A stretch of 64,000 nt of DNA from SLJN01 sp964505385 (GCA_964505385.1 CAZDIA010000003.1:1-64000); one strand, 5' to 3'. Positions 44,411-54,514 are shown, counted from the stretch's first letter. Numbers and translations: made by a program. Notes: generated by a model from the letters alone, not told the origin.

Positions 44411-47032
44411 TCAACGAAGCAAGCCCGCTTCTTCCAGCCGATCATTAATCATCTCATGCAGCGCCCGGTCTTCCAGTACAGGTTGTAAATTATCTCCCGG
44501 GCACGAGGTGTCGGTCAGATTATAATGGCCCACTACCCTATCGGTGTCGATACCGTATTTTGCGGAAACCCACGCTTTAAGGTCGGCTACCGCTTCTATC
44601 TGAGATTGATCAGGCTCCTGTTCACTGTAATTGCCGATAAATGCAACGTGAATCGCTCCGGCCGGATCATAGGATGTGTTGGTATCTCCGGCATAATCCC
44701 GATCTCGGCCTTCATAAATATTACCGTCAAGATCGATCAGATAGTGATAGGGAACATCCCACCAGTTGCGTTCTTCCGCACCCCAGTTGTAAAGATCATT
44801 CAATGCTTCCACCGGATCATCCTCTTCGGTCAGCTCATCACCCGCCGTGTGATGCAGGGCAAGGGTGTGCACCGTGTGAGGGATGCGCAGACGATCACCG
44901 GCACCTCCGGTTTCCATCTCCGATGCCCTGGGACCGCCCGGTGGCGCTATCAGGGGTTGGGTGGTGGCGACTTCGAACTCCGTTAAACCGCCTGCCAGTG
45001 CTGTGGTATCCGCATTTACTGCAACAGCACCTATGTGATACCCATACCAGTTAAAGGCCTCTTCTTCCGGAATCACACGATCTTCCGAAGTTCCGTAGCG
45101 GGCCAGTGTCACCCGGATGCTGTCGGGGGTAGCGGAATTCTCATTCTCTTCTTCATCAGCGTTATCGTTGTTCTCGTCATCGGGTTCTTCGCCCTCGAGC
45201 AGTTCATGAGTTACAATGGCCAGATCACGAAACAGAAGAGTATCCTGTTCCTGAAGATTGCGTCGCACCCCGTTTGCGTGTCGTCCGCCGGGCTGTTCGC
45301 CCCATTCGGTGCGTTCCACGATCTCCGGCTTAAGGTCGGCAAGCGTTTGTTCATCCACAGATTCATAATCAGGACTATCTTCGCTTAAAACCTCGCCGGT
45401 GTCGAAACTTCTCGTATCCGGGCGCTGCTTCACTAAAGGTGCGCTCTCATTTCCATAGCGGTCAACAGCTGATAAAGCAACACTGTCGGGCCAGACGGTG
45501 GCTTCCGATCCCGAGTATGTTACACGATGTTGATCGCCAGGAATGACATCCACCTCCCAATCGTCATGCGTTTTGGTGCGCAATACCCACCATCGCACAT
45601 CTTCCCGCTGCTCGTGCGACATGTGCAGGTGCATGCGATCCGGATATTGGCGCCAGTCAACCTCGGGTTGATCCGGTGCCTCATCATTCATCCACGGCGA
45701 AGGCGGAACCAGAGCCGGCTCATGATAGGAATAGGCCGAAATATAGTCGCCGAGACGATCATAATTTTCAGTGAGCGTTTCATGGCGGAAATGCACCGTG
45801 CCGGTAGCTCCCGGATGACCACGTGTGAGCAGAATCTGTCCCGTTATTTCTTCCTGCCGCCATTCCGAGGGAGGTTCTACTCGGGTGGTAAAAAGGCCGG
45901 GCCACATGTGCCGGTCCTTATCATTTTGATCAACCCACCACGCCAACATCTCCGGAAATGACCAGCCGGGGGTATCGATTTCGTAATAAAGCTGAGGTGT
46001 AAAATAATCCACCCAGCCTTCCTGCAGCCATTTTCGGGAATCTGCGTAGAGTTCTTCATACGCGTCGAAACCAAATGCTGTGCCCTCCGGGTAGCCGGGG
46101 CGCCAGAAGCCAATCGGGGAAATCCCCACCTTCACGTGCGGATCAGAATCCTTCACTTTCTCATACATCGACCGGATGAATTCATCTACATTCTGTCTTC
46201 TCCAGTCATCCCGGTCCATATCGACGCCATCTTCCTGAGCCTGCTGCCAGCTGAGTGAGTCAGGAAAATCAGCGCCATCATCATAGGCGGCATACGGATA
46301 GAAATAATCATCCAGATGGATGCCGTCCACATCATAGCGCTCCACCACATCAAGCATGACATTCAGCGAATGTTCGGCCACCTCGGGCATACCGGGGTCC
46401 ATCCACAGATAGTCGCCGTATTCCACTACATAGTCCGGATTGGCGATGCTGATGTGATCCGGTGAAAACTCAGTGGTATCGGACGGGTGGCGGGCGCGAT
46501 ACGGGTTAAACCATGCGTGGAGCTCGAGCCCTCGCTTGTGCGCTTCCTCTACCGCAAATTCCAGCGGATCATAATACGGTACCGGCTCCTGCCCCATCTC
46601 ACCGGTTAAATATGTTGACCACGGCTCATACGGAGAATCATACAGCGCATCAGCAGCCGGACGCACCTGAAAGATGATCGCATTCATATTCATAGCAGAG
46701 GCGCGATCTAACATCTTTATCAGTTCTGCTTTTTGCTCCTCAACCGGCAGCCCCGGCTCTGAAGGCCAATCAAGATTTGATACCGTAGCAATCCAGGAAG
46801 CGCGGAACTCCCGTTTCAACCCGGGAGGAACTTCTGATTCCATCCGGATTTCCGAGTCCTTTTCATCCGTGCTTTCCACTTCTGTCTGCTCATTTTCCTG
46901 TTCACCGGCAGTTGTTGATGCCGCAGCGCATCCGGAAACAAAAAAAGTAAATAATATCACGAGCATAACCAGGGAAGGCGTACTTTGCCTGCATCCATGA
47001 CTCGTTGCCTGATTAACGTAAAGTTTATTCAT
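44411..47032 (-). CDS. Lipoprotein: GHL10 (DigH-like) glycoside hydrolase fused to N-acetylmuramoyl-L-alanine amidase
   Basis: An 873-aa envelope protein with a lipobox VSGC (near residue 34). An acidic linker is followed by the GHL10/DUF187 domain (about 75-420): REFRASWIATVSNLDWPS, NAIIFQVRPAADALY, LHAWFNPYRARH, VDGIHLDDYFYPY and GISPIGFWRPG, an (alpha/beta)8 barrel. A middle, partly acidic region with a strand-rich segment links to a C-terminal Amidase_2/PGRP domain (last 170 residues) with the zinc ligands in LALHHTAGD, VVGHYNLTD and SCPGDNL. E. coli DigH (YddW) of this GHL10 type cuts glycan strands stripped of stem peptides, and amidases make such strands, so the two halves are functionally coherent. 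It starts MNKLYVNQ; 13 upstream codons are unlikely. Confidence 0.88.
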   Translation of the reverse strand: MNKLYVNQATSHGCRQSTPSLVMLVILFTFFVSGCAAASTTAGEQENEQTEVESTDEKDSEIRMESEVPPGLKREFRASWIATVSNLDWPSEPGLPVEEQKAELIKMLDRASAMNMNAIIFQVRPAADALYDSPYEPWSTYLTGEMGQEPVPYYDPLEFAVEEAHKRGLELHAWFNPYRARHPSDTTEFSPDHISIANPDYVVEYGDYLWMDPGMPEVAEHSLNVMLDVVERYDVDGIHLDDYFYPYAAYDDGADFPDSLSWQQAQEDGVDMDRDDWRRQNVDEFIRSMYEKVKDSDPHVKVGISPIGFWRPGYPEGTAFGFDAYEELYADSRKWLQEGWVDYFTPQLYYEIDTPGWSFPEMLAWWVDQNDKDRHMWPGLFTTRVEPPSEWRQEEITGQILLTRGHPGATGTVHFRHETLTENYDRLGDYISAYSYHEPALVPPSPWMNDEAPDQPEVDWRQYPDRMHLHMSHEQREDVRWWVLRTKTHDDWEVDVIPGDQHRVTYSGSEATVWPDSVALSAVDRYGNESAPLVKQRPDTRSFDTGEVLSEDSPDYESVDEQTLADLKPEIVERTEWGEQPGGRHANGVRRNLQEQDTLLFRDLAIVTHELLEGEEPDDENNDNADEEENENSATPDSIRVTLARYGTSEDRVIPEEEAFNWYGYHIGAVAVNADTTALAGGLTEFEVATTQPLIAPPGGPRASEMETGGAGDRLRIPHTVHTLALHHTAGDELTEEDDPVEALNDLYNWGAEERNWWDVPYHYLIDLDGNIYEGRDRDYAGDTNTSYDPAGAIHVAFIGNYSEQEPDQSQIEAVADLKAWVSAKYGIDTDRVVGHYNLTDTSCPGDNLQPVLEDRALHEMINDRLEEAGLLR

Positions 47033-47277
47033 AACAAACCATGTTAGTTTAGTTTGATCCGGCCGGATCATACCTGAAATGAGGAATTAACAGCATTTTT
47101 TTCGCGGGAAATGAAACAGAAAGTCCGACCGGTGGATGTTCCCGTTTTTTGGGTCCTCATTTAGTTATAAAATTCCCGCTCATGCAAGTAACAAGGTTTG
47201 CAAATCAGAAGCAATAAGATTTTGTCCCGGTTGATTAAATTTGTGAAGTGGTGTAGCCTGGATACCGAATTTACTTT

Positions 47278-47373
47278 CTATTCGCCTGATTTGCTTTGCC
47301 GCAAATTGCTAACCAGAAAAACAACCGCAATCACCAATGCAAGTAAGATGACAAAAAACATTAATTCACCCAT
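47278..47373 (-). CDS. 31-residue single-pass membrane protein
   Basis: A short gene: MGELMFFVILL... ending RQSKSGE, with one hydrophobic helix (about 5-21) and a charged C-terminal tail. A near-perfect Shine-Dalgarno AAAGGAGG stands about 6 nt before the ATG, stronger than that of most genes here. It lies alone between the GHL10-amidase and nagA genes. Small single-helix proteins of this kind are often accessory subunits of membrane enzymes; the partner is unknown. Homology was not recognised. Confidence 0.75.
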   Translation of the reverse strand: MGELMFFVILLALVIAVVFLVSNLRQSKSGE

Positions 47374-47663
47374 ACAATACCTCCTTTGATTTGATTGAAT
47401 AATCTATTACAAATTACAAAATAGGAGAATAATCTTAATAGAATTTGAATTTCATTATTAATATCCCAAAAAACCACCGATCATTACGGGCATCTGCTTG
47501 TCCCGACAAATACACGAGAGAAATTGGCATTTTATCAATCCAGCGTTGATATTATTGGCTTCCATATCTATCCAAAATAGACATAAGGAAGTATTTGTAT
47601 TTTGATTATCAATTAGTAAAAGCAAACATTAAATCAAAAAAAGCATTTGAAACCATATTATAA

Positions 47664-48830
47664 ATGACCTTCTCCCCAAACAAACTTCTTATTGAACAAT
47701 GCCGGTTATATGATCAGCCGGAACAAGCTTCTTATTATGATATTCTGATTGAAGGAGAATCTATCCGGCTGATTGATAAAAAAATTGATCCACCTGCCGG
47801 TATATCAAAAATCAATGCGGAGGGAAAGATTGCATTTCCCGGTTTTATTGATGTTCACATTCACGGAGCCGGCGGTGCTGACGTATTAGACGGTACTGAT
47901 GAGTCGCTGGAGACGATTTGCCGCACACTTGCCGCCACCGGTACCACTTCATTTCTGGGTACGACTTTTGTCTCTCCCGATTCAGATAATGATCATTTGA
48001 TCCGTGCCGGAGAATTTTCAAAACAAAATCACGAAGGAGCTGAGCTTCTTGGTCTGCATCTTGAAGGTCCTTTCATCAATAAAAAGCAAAAAGGCGGAAT
48101 CCAGGAAAAATTCATCTGGCCTTATACGCCGGAAAAACTGGACAAAATTTTCGAATGGACGAGAAATGCTTTAAAAATGATGACTATCGCCCCGGAACTC
48201 CCCGGCTCTCACGAGGCGATACAGGAGCTTAAACACAGAGGGGTTATCGCAGCATTTGCTCACTCCGATGCTGATTACCAGGAAACACTTTCCGGTATTC
48301 AAGCCGGTATAAACCATGTTACGCATCTGTTTAATGCAATGCGGCCCATACATCACCGGGAGCCGGGTCCGTTACCTGCTTTATTTGAACATCCGGAGAT
48401 CACCGCGCAGATAATCGGGGACGGGGTTCATGTGCACCCTAAAATGGTAAAATTTGCCCGTGATATATTAGGCTCCGACCGCTGTATAGGCGTTACTGAC
48501 GGCATCAAAGCGCTCGGTCTGCCCGACGGTCAATATATGCTTGACAACAGGGAGTTTGTATCTAAAGATGGTACCGCACGGCTACTTGATGGCAGCCTTA
48601 TCGGCTCTACGATGGAATTGAGGCGGATAGCACTTAATTTTATGAGATATACCGGATGCTCGTTAAAATCAGCAATAGACACTGTTGCCATCAATCCTGC
48701 CCGCCTGCTTGGCCTTGAAGATCGCAAAGGCTCGCTTGAACCGGGTAAAGACGCCGACATCATTTTACTCAACCCAGATGATTATTCCGTGCACACTACC
48801 CTGGTCCGGGGCAGGCAGGTATATCCATAA
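47664..48830 (+). CDS. nagA: N-acetylglucosamine-6-phosphate deacetylase
   Basis: Removes acetate from GlcNAc-6-phosphate, leading to glucosamine-6-P, in amino-sugar and peptidoglycan recycling; cytosolic. The 388-aa length is normal. Metal-binding DVHIHG (His65, His67) at 63-68, the metal Glu in LHLEGPF near 137, the substrate region HVTHLFNAM near 215 and the catalytic Asp in GVTDGIKAL are present, with the amidohydrolase composite strand at the C-terminus (SLEPGKDADIILLN). nagB and the uptake system are not in the window. Proximity to the GHL10-amidase gene is suggestive. Confidence 0.95.
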   Translation: MTFSPNKLLIEQCRLYDQPEQASYYDILIEGESIRLIDKKIDPPAGISKINAEGKIAFPGFIDVHIHGAGGADVLDGTDESLETICRTLAATGTTSFLGTTFVSPDSDNDHLIRAGEFSKQNHEGAELLGLHLEGPFINKKQKGGIQEKFIWPYTPEKLDKIFEWTRNALKMMTIAPELPGSHEAIQELKHRGVIAAFAHSDADYQETLSGIQAGINHVTHLFNAMRPIHHREPGPLPALFEHPEITAQIIGDGVHVHPKMVKFARDILGSDRCIGVTDGIKALGLPDGQYMLDNREFVSKDGTARLLDGSLIGSTMELRRIALNFMRYTGCSLKSAIDTVAINPARLLGLEDRKGSLEPGKDADIILLNPDDYSVHTTLVRGRQVYP

Positions 48831-49133
48831 AATTGAGGTAAAGGGCGAGTGTCCTGAACCGCGCTACTTGTTAGTACTTTAAAATTTCACTTCTGCTATT
48901 TTTATGCTAAAACACAAATTTCAAATAACAAAATCTCAAACAATTTCCAGTAATCAATATTCAATAACCAAAAGGGAACCTGGCTGTTTGTCACTAATAT
49001 GGCTTGACTGGTGATTGTTTCTTAGAAAAACCCTTGCAGGTCTCCTTACAGTCGACCCTTCAAGGAGTGCATTGGTATTTTGAGTATTATTTGGTGATTG
49101 GTGCTTGAAAATTGGTGCTTCCGTCTTTCCGGG
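48831..49133. repeat. Intergenic region with a partial family 1 repeat
   Basis: At about 48909-48930 ACAAATTTCAAATAACAAAA is the same end-sequence as in copies A and B of repeat family 1, followed by diverged sequence (CAATTTCCAGTAATCAATATTC). The other arm is not recognisable. No gene is visible. Confidence 0.55.
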
Positions 49134-49937
49134 TCAGGGTAACAAATCGTAATTAAGACGTTTGCCGAATTCGCTGATATTAAACGTTACGGCATAATCT
49201 GTCCGGGCCAGAGCTCCGCGCACCTGTGCCAGAGAGGTGTAGTACTCGTAATACGGAAAGGGGGAGATATCCCCTACGATAAACTCATATTCGCTTATGG
49301 CTTGCGTCCAGGTCTCATATGAGTCGGTTACATCCACAAAGATATAAGGTTCATAATCATCCATATCTTCCCAGTTTTCTGTAAAGTAGGGACCGTGGCT
49401 CACACTGTGCTCGTCATAATCACTATCCACACCCTGAAGAGAAGCCAAAAGGATCGCATCGGTGACGATGTTATGCGTATTACTGTGATCCCGATGAATA
49501 CTGTTTTCCCAATGCGTGATCACATGTGTTGGTTGGACCTGCCGGATTTTTTCACTTACATACAACCGCGCCTCCTCGGTGTCAGGGATTTCTCCGTCCT
49601 CATAGGGTCCGAAAATAACTTCAGCCCCTAATATTTCTGCTGCATTTTCGGCCTCTTCCTTCTTTTGCTCACCGTATTGTTCGGGAACCATCTCAGGATG
49701 TCCCCGCTCTCCGAGCGTTAGATGAAGCAGAACAACCCGATCTCCGTTTTGCGCATGTTTGGCCAGTACCGCACCGCAGGAAACTTCCATATCACCGGCA
49801 TGACCACCTATGGCAAGAATGGTTCGTCCGGTATCCTCTTCATCATTGTCTGTCTGCTTTGCCGGAACTCCGTCAGCTGCGCTGAAAGTCAGCAAAATCA
49901 ATACCAAGATAAAATAGCCACAATTTTTCAATTGCAT
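49134..49937 (-). CDS. Exported PIG-L (LmbE-like) deacetylase
   Basis: A 267-aa zinc deacetylase with an N-terminal signal (about 5-23). The zinc ligands of the family's HPDDE motif appear as His46, Asp49 and Glu51 in GGHAGDME (the spacing is altered by substitutions at the Pro-Asp positions), and the downstream histidine pair is in IHRDHSNTH. Such enzymes remove N-acetyl groups from sugars (GlcNAc-type) or related metabolites. GH42 lies 13 bp upstream on the same strand, so the pair is probably co-transcribed and acts in the periplasm. Confidence 0.85.
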   Translation of the reverse strand: MQLKNCGYFILVLILLTFSAADGVPAKQTDNDEEDTGRTILAIGGHAGDMEVSCGAVLAKHAQNGDRVVLLHLTLGERGHPEMVPEQYGEQKKEEAENAAEILGAEVIFGPYEDGEIPDTEEARLYVSEKIRQVQPTHVITHWENSIHRDHSNTHNIVTDAILLASLQGVDSDYDEHSVSHGPYFTENWEDMDDYEPYIFVDVTDSYETWTQAISEYEFIVGDISPFPYYEYYTSLAQVRGALARTDYAVTFNISEFGKRLNYDLLP

Positions 49938-49950
49938 TGTTAACTCCGGT

Positions 49951-52284
49951 TTAAGGTTGTTGGTTAATCCGCCACACCTCCACATTGCGGGCGCCGGGTT
50001 CGGCTTCAAATTCTATCGCTTCATCCCGGGCATCCAATGTCAACTTGCGTCCGGTAATCAGCTCGGAGAGCTCAAAAGTACCCGGAACTTCTACATCGAA
50101 GGTGACGGTAACCGTCTCGTCAGATTCCCCGTGATTGATCAGAAACAGAAGCTTACCTTCCTCATTTTCATGCAGACGTGCAGCTACCGGCTCCTCAGAG
50201 CGTCCGTCATGCGAAGTTTGTACCGGCCGGTTGATTCCGGCCCACCCGGCAAGCCCGAGGATAAAATCATTATTATACTCTTTCTGATCCGGATGATTAG
50301 CCATACCCAGAAAGGTGCCGACCATCAGCGCCTCACCTTCTCCGAACTGGTTGGTTACCACTGCGGGATCGCCGGTTTTATCAAGTTGAGCCAAAACCTT
50401 GGATTGGCTGTCATCCCGTTGCGTGACACTCTTGCCAAACAGGGCTCCGGTAAGAGTATTCCCGGTTTCGAGATTTTGAGTAACCGGATGATCGGTATCG
50501 GTTATGGAAAGCGGAATGTCTTCATCTTCCCGCATCCAGACATCGTTTTCACGAACTCCGAAAACCTCACTTAAACCCATTCCGGGAATTTCCTCTCCGG
50601 CATAACCCCGTTCATCATTCCACGCCGTTCGTGCTTCACCGACAACATAACCGCCTTCCTCAATAAAGTTTTTGACACCCGAGGCAGCCTCTTCGGTTAG
50701 CATCATCGACCAGGGTAAAAGGACAAGTTTGTATTGGGACAAGTCTTCAGATTCCAGATCCTGGCGGTGGATGAAATCAACCGGGATATTATTTTCAGCA
50801 AAAACGCGATAATAACCGATAAGCGAATCGTGATGCCCCATCTGAAATTCATCGGCCCGTTGTGCGCCCCCTACCATCTGCGACAGCGGATTATAGACAA
50901 TGGCGACTTCAGATTCTACAGGACTTGAATCCAGAAAAAGTTCTTGATTCTGATCGACGACCTGAGCCAATTTACCGGCTTCTTCGGCTCTTTCGGTCAC
51001 CGTACCATCCAGGTTGATCAAACCGTATCCGCCGGATTCATACCCGGATGACATCGGATAGTAAGCGTAAATATTGACCGACCGGGCTTGCTTTGCTATT
51101 GCCGACCAAATCCACACGCGATGATCTCCGGGAGTTACAGGATCGCTAATCAGAAGCGAAATCGTGCCGATACCTGCCTGAAGCTCGCCGACGTACCAGC
51201 CGTCATTATCCAGGTTGGCACTGCGGGCGAAATCCATCATATTCATAACCCGCCATGGCGGCCAGTGGCGGTCGGGATGATTATGTTTGGGGTATAGAGA
51301 AACTCCGTAATAATCCACCGACTCCGACATCAGAAAATCGTCGGCAGCTCCTACTCCCATATGTGGTGAGAGAATAATGGAAGAAACAGCGGCATGTGAG
51401 GTGATTACATTTTCCGGATCACCCTTGCGCACAGCATCATAACGTGTTTTCAGGTCTGCGGCCATTTTATCGTAAATGAATGTTTTCCAATCGAGATAAT
51501 CGGTGTAGCTCAATATGGTGCTGAACCGTGGCGGGCTGACATCTTCCCAGGCTTCAAAGCTGCGGTGCCACGCCGTGTTGAGCCGGTCGATCGTATCATA
51601 TTTCTCCTGCAGCCACTCCCGAAACCGCTGTTGGGTAAACTGACAGTAGCAAAACTGCGGGTTTTGCTGATAATCGATCTGAGCCCAGTTGATGATGTGG
51701 GGTTCGCTCCACAAGTCCCACCCGTAAAAGTTGTCATAAGCTGAGGCGACCTTCGCAGTTTCAGTGTAAAAGTTTGAAACAAGTTCGCCAACTTTTTCGT
51801 GATCCGTGCAATAACCCGGTGCCGCCTGAGATTCGACTTCAAGATCTGCCTGTGTTTTAAATTTTGCCTCCGGATGCTGTTTACCCACCCAATCCGGGGC
51901 AGAATCCGCGTACATTTGTATGATCACCTTGAGATCTACCTCTTCGGCAAGTTCAAGCAATAGTTCAAGGTTTTCAAGATCATACTTTCCGGGCTCAGGC
52001 TCTGCGCGCTGCCATTCCACCCAGGTTCGTACAGTGTTGAAGCCGAGATCTTTTATCTGTTGCAAATCTTCACGCCATTCCTGTCGTGATTCCGGGGTGA
52101 TTTCCGACCACATCGGCGCCCGTGCTTTTCCGCCACTGTACCATACCGAAAACGGGAAAAAGTCCGGCTCAATCAAATCCTCCGGTTGACGCGGCTCGGG
52201 TGAGCCCGATTGAGCATTAACTTGAAAAGGTAAGCCTATACCAAACATCAAAACCATCCATACCAGTATAAAATCACGTATCAT
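49951..52284 (-). CDS. Exported GH42-type beta-galactosidase
   Basis: A 777-aa exported glycoside hydrolase: signal peptide about 7-24 (QVNAQ), then an (alpha/beta)8 barrel of clan A. The acid/base is Glu194 in WDLWSEPHI, where Ser replaces the usual Asn before Glu. The nucleophile is Glu367 in WYVGELQAG. A trimerisation domain resembling a glutamine-amidotransferase-like fold follows near 470-640, with a beta domain at the end (EVPGTFELSELITGRKL), the GH42 three-domain layout. AAGGAGG stands 6 bp before the ATG. The Asn-to-Ser change may alter the +1 subsite, so galactoside specificity is not certain. Confidence 0.86.
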   Translation of the reverse strand: MIRDFILVWMVLMFGIGLPFQVNAQSGSPEPRQPEDLIEPDFFPFSVWYSGGKARAPMWSEITPESRQEWREDLQQIKDLGFNTVRTWVEWQRAEPEPGKYDLENLELLLELAEEVDLKVIIQMYADSAPDWVGKQHPEAKFKTQADLEVESQAAPGYCTDHEKVGELVSNFYTETAKVASAYDNFYGWDLWSEPHIINWAQIDYQQNPQFCYCQFTQQRFREWLQEKYDTIDRLNTAWHRSFEAWEDVSPPRFSTILSYTDYLDWKTFIYDKMAADLKTRYDAVRKGDPENVITSHAAVSSIILSPHMGVGAADDFLMSESVDYYGVSLYPKHNHPDRHWPPWRVMNMMDFARSANLDNDGWYVGELQAGIGTISLLISDPVTPGDHRVWIWSAIAKQARSVNIYAYYPMSSGYESGGYGLINLDGTVTERAEEAGKLAQVVDQNQELFLDSSPVESEVAIVYNPLSQMVGGAQRADEFQMGHHDSLIGYYRVFAENNIPVDFIHRQDLESEDLSQYKLVLLPWSMMLTEEAASGVKNFIEEGGYVVGEARTAWNDERGYAGEEIPGMGLSEVFGVRENDVWMREDEDIPLSITDTDHPVTQNLETGNTLTGALFGKSVTQRDDSQSKVLAQLDKTGDPAVVTNQFGEGEALMVGTFLGMANHPDQKEYNNDFILGLAGWAGINRPVQTSHDGRSEEPVAARLHENEEGKLLFLINHGESDETVTVTFDVEVPGTFELSELITGRKLTLDARDEAIEFEAEPGARNVEVWRINQQP

Positions 52285-52909
52285 GGTTAATCCTCCTTTA
52301 ATAATTTAGTTGGGGATACATTGAATCACAGCATTATGCAGCTTTTCTGAAATGCCTGTTTTGATCAATCAGATAAACCTGAAAAAAATCTACCGATAGG
52401 TGATCCCATCATCCACAATCATGAGATTATTTTGTGTAAAAAGAACCAACAAATTGTAATGTAGTGAACTGTAAATAATTTCGCACAATAAATTATGAGA
52501 GTTGGAATTTGATGTTCTTATTACAATCGAAATCGAATTCCCCAGTCTACAAATTCTCCCTTCTTGTAAACCCAGGCCACGTAACTTAGCGAAAGGTGAT
52601 ATGCGTCTGATTTTTGTGTAATGGAGCCATATCTTTTCGATACCGAATACCGATTTAGATTTCGATCGTTCAGACTTAGAAGTGGGGAGTAATAGATTAG
52701 TCTAAATCTATAGATACTAATGCCTTGAGCGAAGTTAAAAAGTTTTGGAAACATCGCAGCCACTACCTCATTCAAAATCAAAATCGAAATCGAATCCGAA
52801 ACAAAACCACCTCTCACTCGCCCTATTCACACAACGAATCCCGGGCTCTCAGTGGCCGGAATGAGATTGAACTGCAATACAAAATCAAATAATGATTACT
52901 CCATAGCTA
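52285..52909. other. Intergenic region with low-complexity direct repeats
   Basis: AATCGAAATCGAAT occurs near 52529 and again near 52783 in the same orientation, so a roughly 250-bp block is flanked by short direct repeats. A 98-codon frame on the minus strand through this block (52521-52817) has an unusual aromatic-rich composition and no recognised family, and is not called. Function unknown; possibly a remnant of a repeat. Confidence 0.4.
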
Positions 52910-54514
52910 TCATCTTGGCTCTCCAAAGGGATAAAAATTTTGCAGATCCACATTTTCGTAATCCAGTGCATCAAGCCGTATGGTTCCGAACCAGTCGCCG
53001 GGGGCATCCACAATGTGAATGGTTTCGGCATAGCCGGTTTCATCAAAACCGCGGCGGAAATGAACTCGGGTTTTCAGAACAAAAACATCGTAATCATCCG
53101 GCTCGATGGGGCCGAACCGGAGCTGTTCCGGAGTGGTATTTTGCTGGTATCCCGGAGTAACGACCAGCATATTGTTATCTCCGAACTCGATAACGGCTAC
53201 TTTATCATATCCCCAGCGTTCACCTCTCCAGGCGAGTTGTCCCGAAATGGCAACCGGCTCCCCGGCCTGTTCTCCGGTGTATCCACCGAACTCCATGTCG
53301 ATAGGGTCGCCGGGACTGAGATCATCTTCCCAGATTTGCTCGAGTGCAGGCTCATCCGTCAGTGCGGAATACAGGATATCACTCACCTCCTGATCTATTA
53401 ATTCCTGAAGCGTCCATGTTGCGTCGCCGGGCCGGTCCCAGTAGTCGGCCAGCACGACCGGAGTTTTGCCTTCGTCAATTGCCTGCCGGGTTTTTCTTAC
53501 TGCTTCTTCGGGTTGCGGAAACTCTCCGTAGGCCCAATCTTCCCGAACCCGCCAGATAAACTCGTCCATATCCCGTGCAATTTCATCGGCCAGTTCCTGG
53601 TCATCGTCGGTCATGACGTGGACACTGGTACCCACCGTCGGCACGTCGGACCAAGGGAACCCCAGAAAAACACTAACATAGGCACCCTTATGGCGATCTT
53701 CCCACCGGCGGGCGCGTTCATAAACATCCATAAGCGGAGACTGCCCGGTCCATTGCAGCACTGTTGCTGTAATGATGGGAACTCTTCGAACGGATTTGGT
53801 TGGAGTATACTCCTCTTTCATCACCCTGCGCAAATAGTTGGAAGCCCGCTCACCCTGGTGATAAGCGTCATAGTGAGGAAATCTTTTGGTTACAAATGAG
53901 CCGTCGGCGTATTCCAGAAACTGTTTATCTTCGTTGCCGTGCAGATCAAAAGTAGCTACGATAGGAACATCGGGCCCTACCACCTCCCGAAAACGGCGGG
54001 CCATTTCGGCTTCAGGCCGGGTGATGTTTTCGACGGCCATGGCACCGTGCAACGATAGAAAAACCCCGTCAACCGGGCCGGCTTCTTCCAGCTCTTCCAG
54101 CATCCGGCCGACGAAATGCTCAAAAACCTCCTCCTTATTCCAGGTGCGTGAGGTTCCGCCGAATACTCCCACAGGTGAAGTGAGTCCGATCAGCTCGGTG
54201 TCACCGAACAACTTTGTTTGATCGGTAAATCCGCGCACATAGCTACTCATTCGAAGTACTTCATCTCCTTCTGCGGGATCGCCCATACGTTTCCAGTCTT
54301 CAATATCAGGCTTTTCGCCAGGGCAAAACGTACAGGTTTCATGGGAAAACCGAGCAACGGCCACCCGGAATTTGTCTTCATCATCCTCTTTGTACTCGTT
54401 GGCATAAGCGGAATCATCCGTTATTGGAATTATCAGCAAAGTAACCAACACGGCAAGTATGCCGGAAATCATATTAATAGAATAGTGCTGGTGTTGAAAG
54501 GGTTTGTAATTCAT
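52910..54514 (-). CDS. Exported M81-family metallopeptidase (MlrC-like)
   Basis: A 534-aa member of the microcystinase C (MlrC, M81) family. A hydrophobic N-terminus (about 17-31) is a signal peptide or anchor. The metal ligands expected in MlrC are found as Asp190 and His192 in TFDLHGN and His214 in RFPHYDAYHQGE. FLSLHGAMAVEN near 152-163 and VPTVGTSVHV further on are family motifs. MlrC hydrolyses the terminal bond of linearised microcystin; homologues are widespread where microcystin is unlikely, so a peptide or cyclic-peptide substrate is inferred. A second ATG (54472) is possible. Confidence 0.87.
   Translation of the reverse strand: MNYKPFQHQHYSINMISGILAVLVTLLIIPITDDSAYANEYKEDDEDKFRVAVARFSHETCTFCPGEKPDIEDWKRMGDPAEGDEVLRMSSYVRGFTDQTKLFGDTELIGLTSPVGVFGGTSRTWNKEEVFEHFVGRMLEELEEAGPVDGVFLSLHGAMAVENITRPEAEMARRFREVVGPDVPIVATFDLHGNEDKQFLEYADGSFVTKRFPHYDAYHQGERASNYLRRVMKEEYTPTKSVRRVPIITATVLQWTGQSPLMDVYERARRWEDRHKGAYVSVFLGFPWSDVPTVGTSVHVMTDDDQELADEIARDMDEFIWRVREDWAYGEFPQPEEAVRKTRQAIDEGKTPVVLADYWDRPGDATWTLQELIDQEVSDILYSALTDEPALEQIWEDDLSPGDPIDMEFGGYTGEQAGEPVAISGQLAWRGERWGYDKVAVIEFGDNNMLVVTPGYQQNTTPEQLRFGPIEPDDYDVFVLKTRVHFRRGFDETGYAETIHIVDAPGDWFGTIRLDALDYENVDLQNFYPFGEPR

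Noticed and set aside
52521..52817. A 98-codon minus-strand frame in the gap upstream of GH42
   Set aside because: Its ends run through AATCGAAATCGAAT low-complexity repeats, there is no ribosome site and no recognisable family; more likely a repeat artefact.
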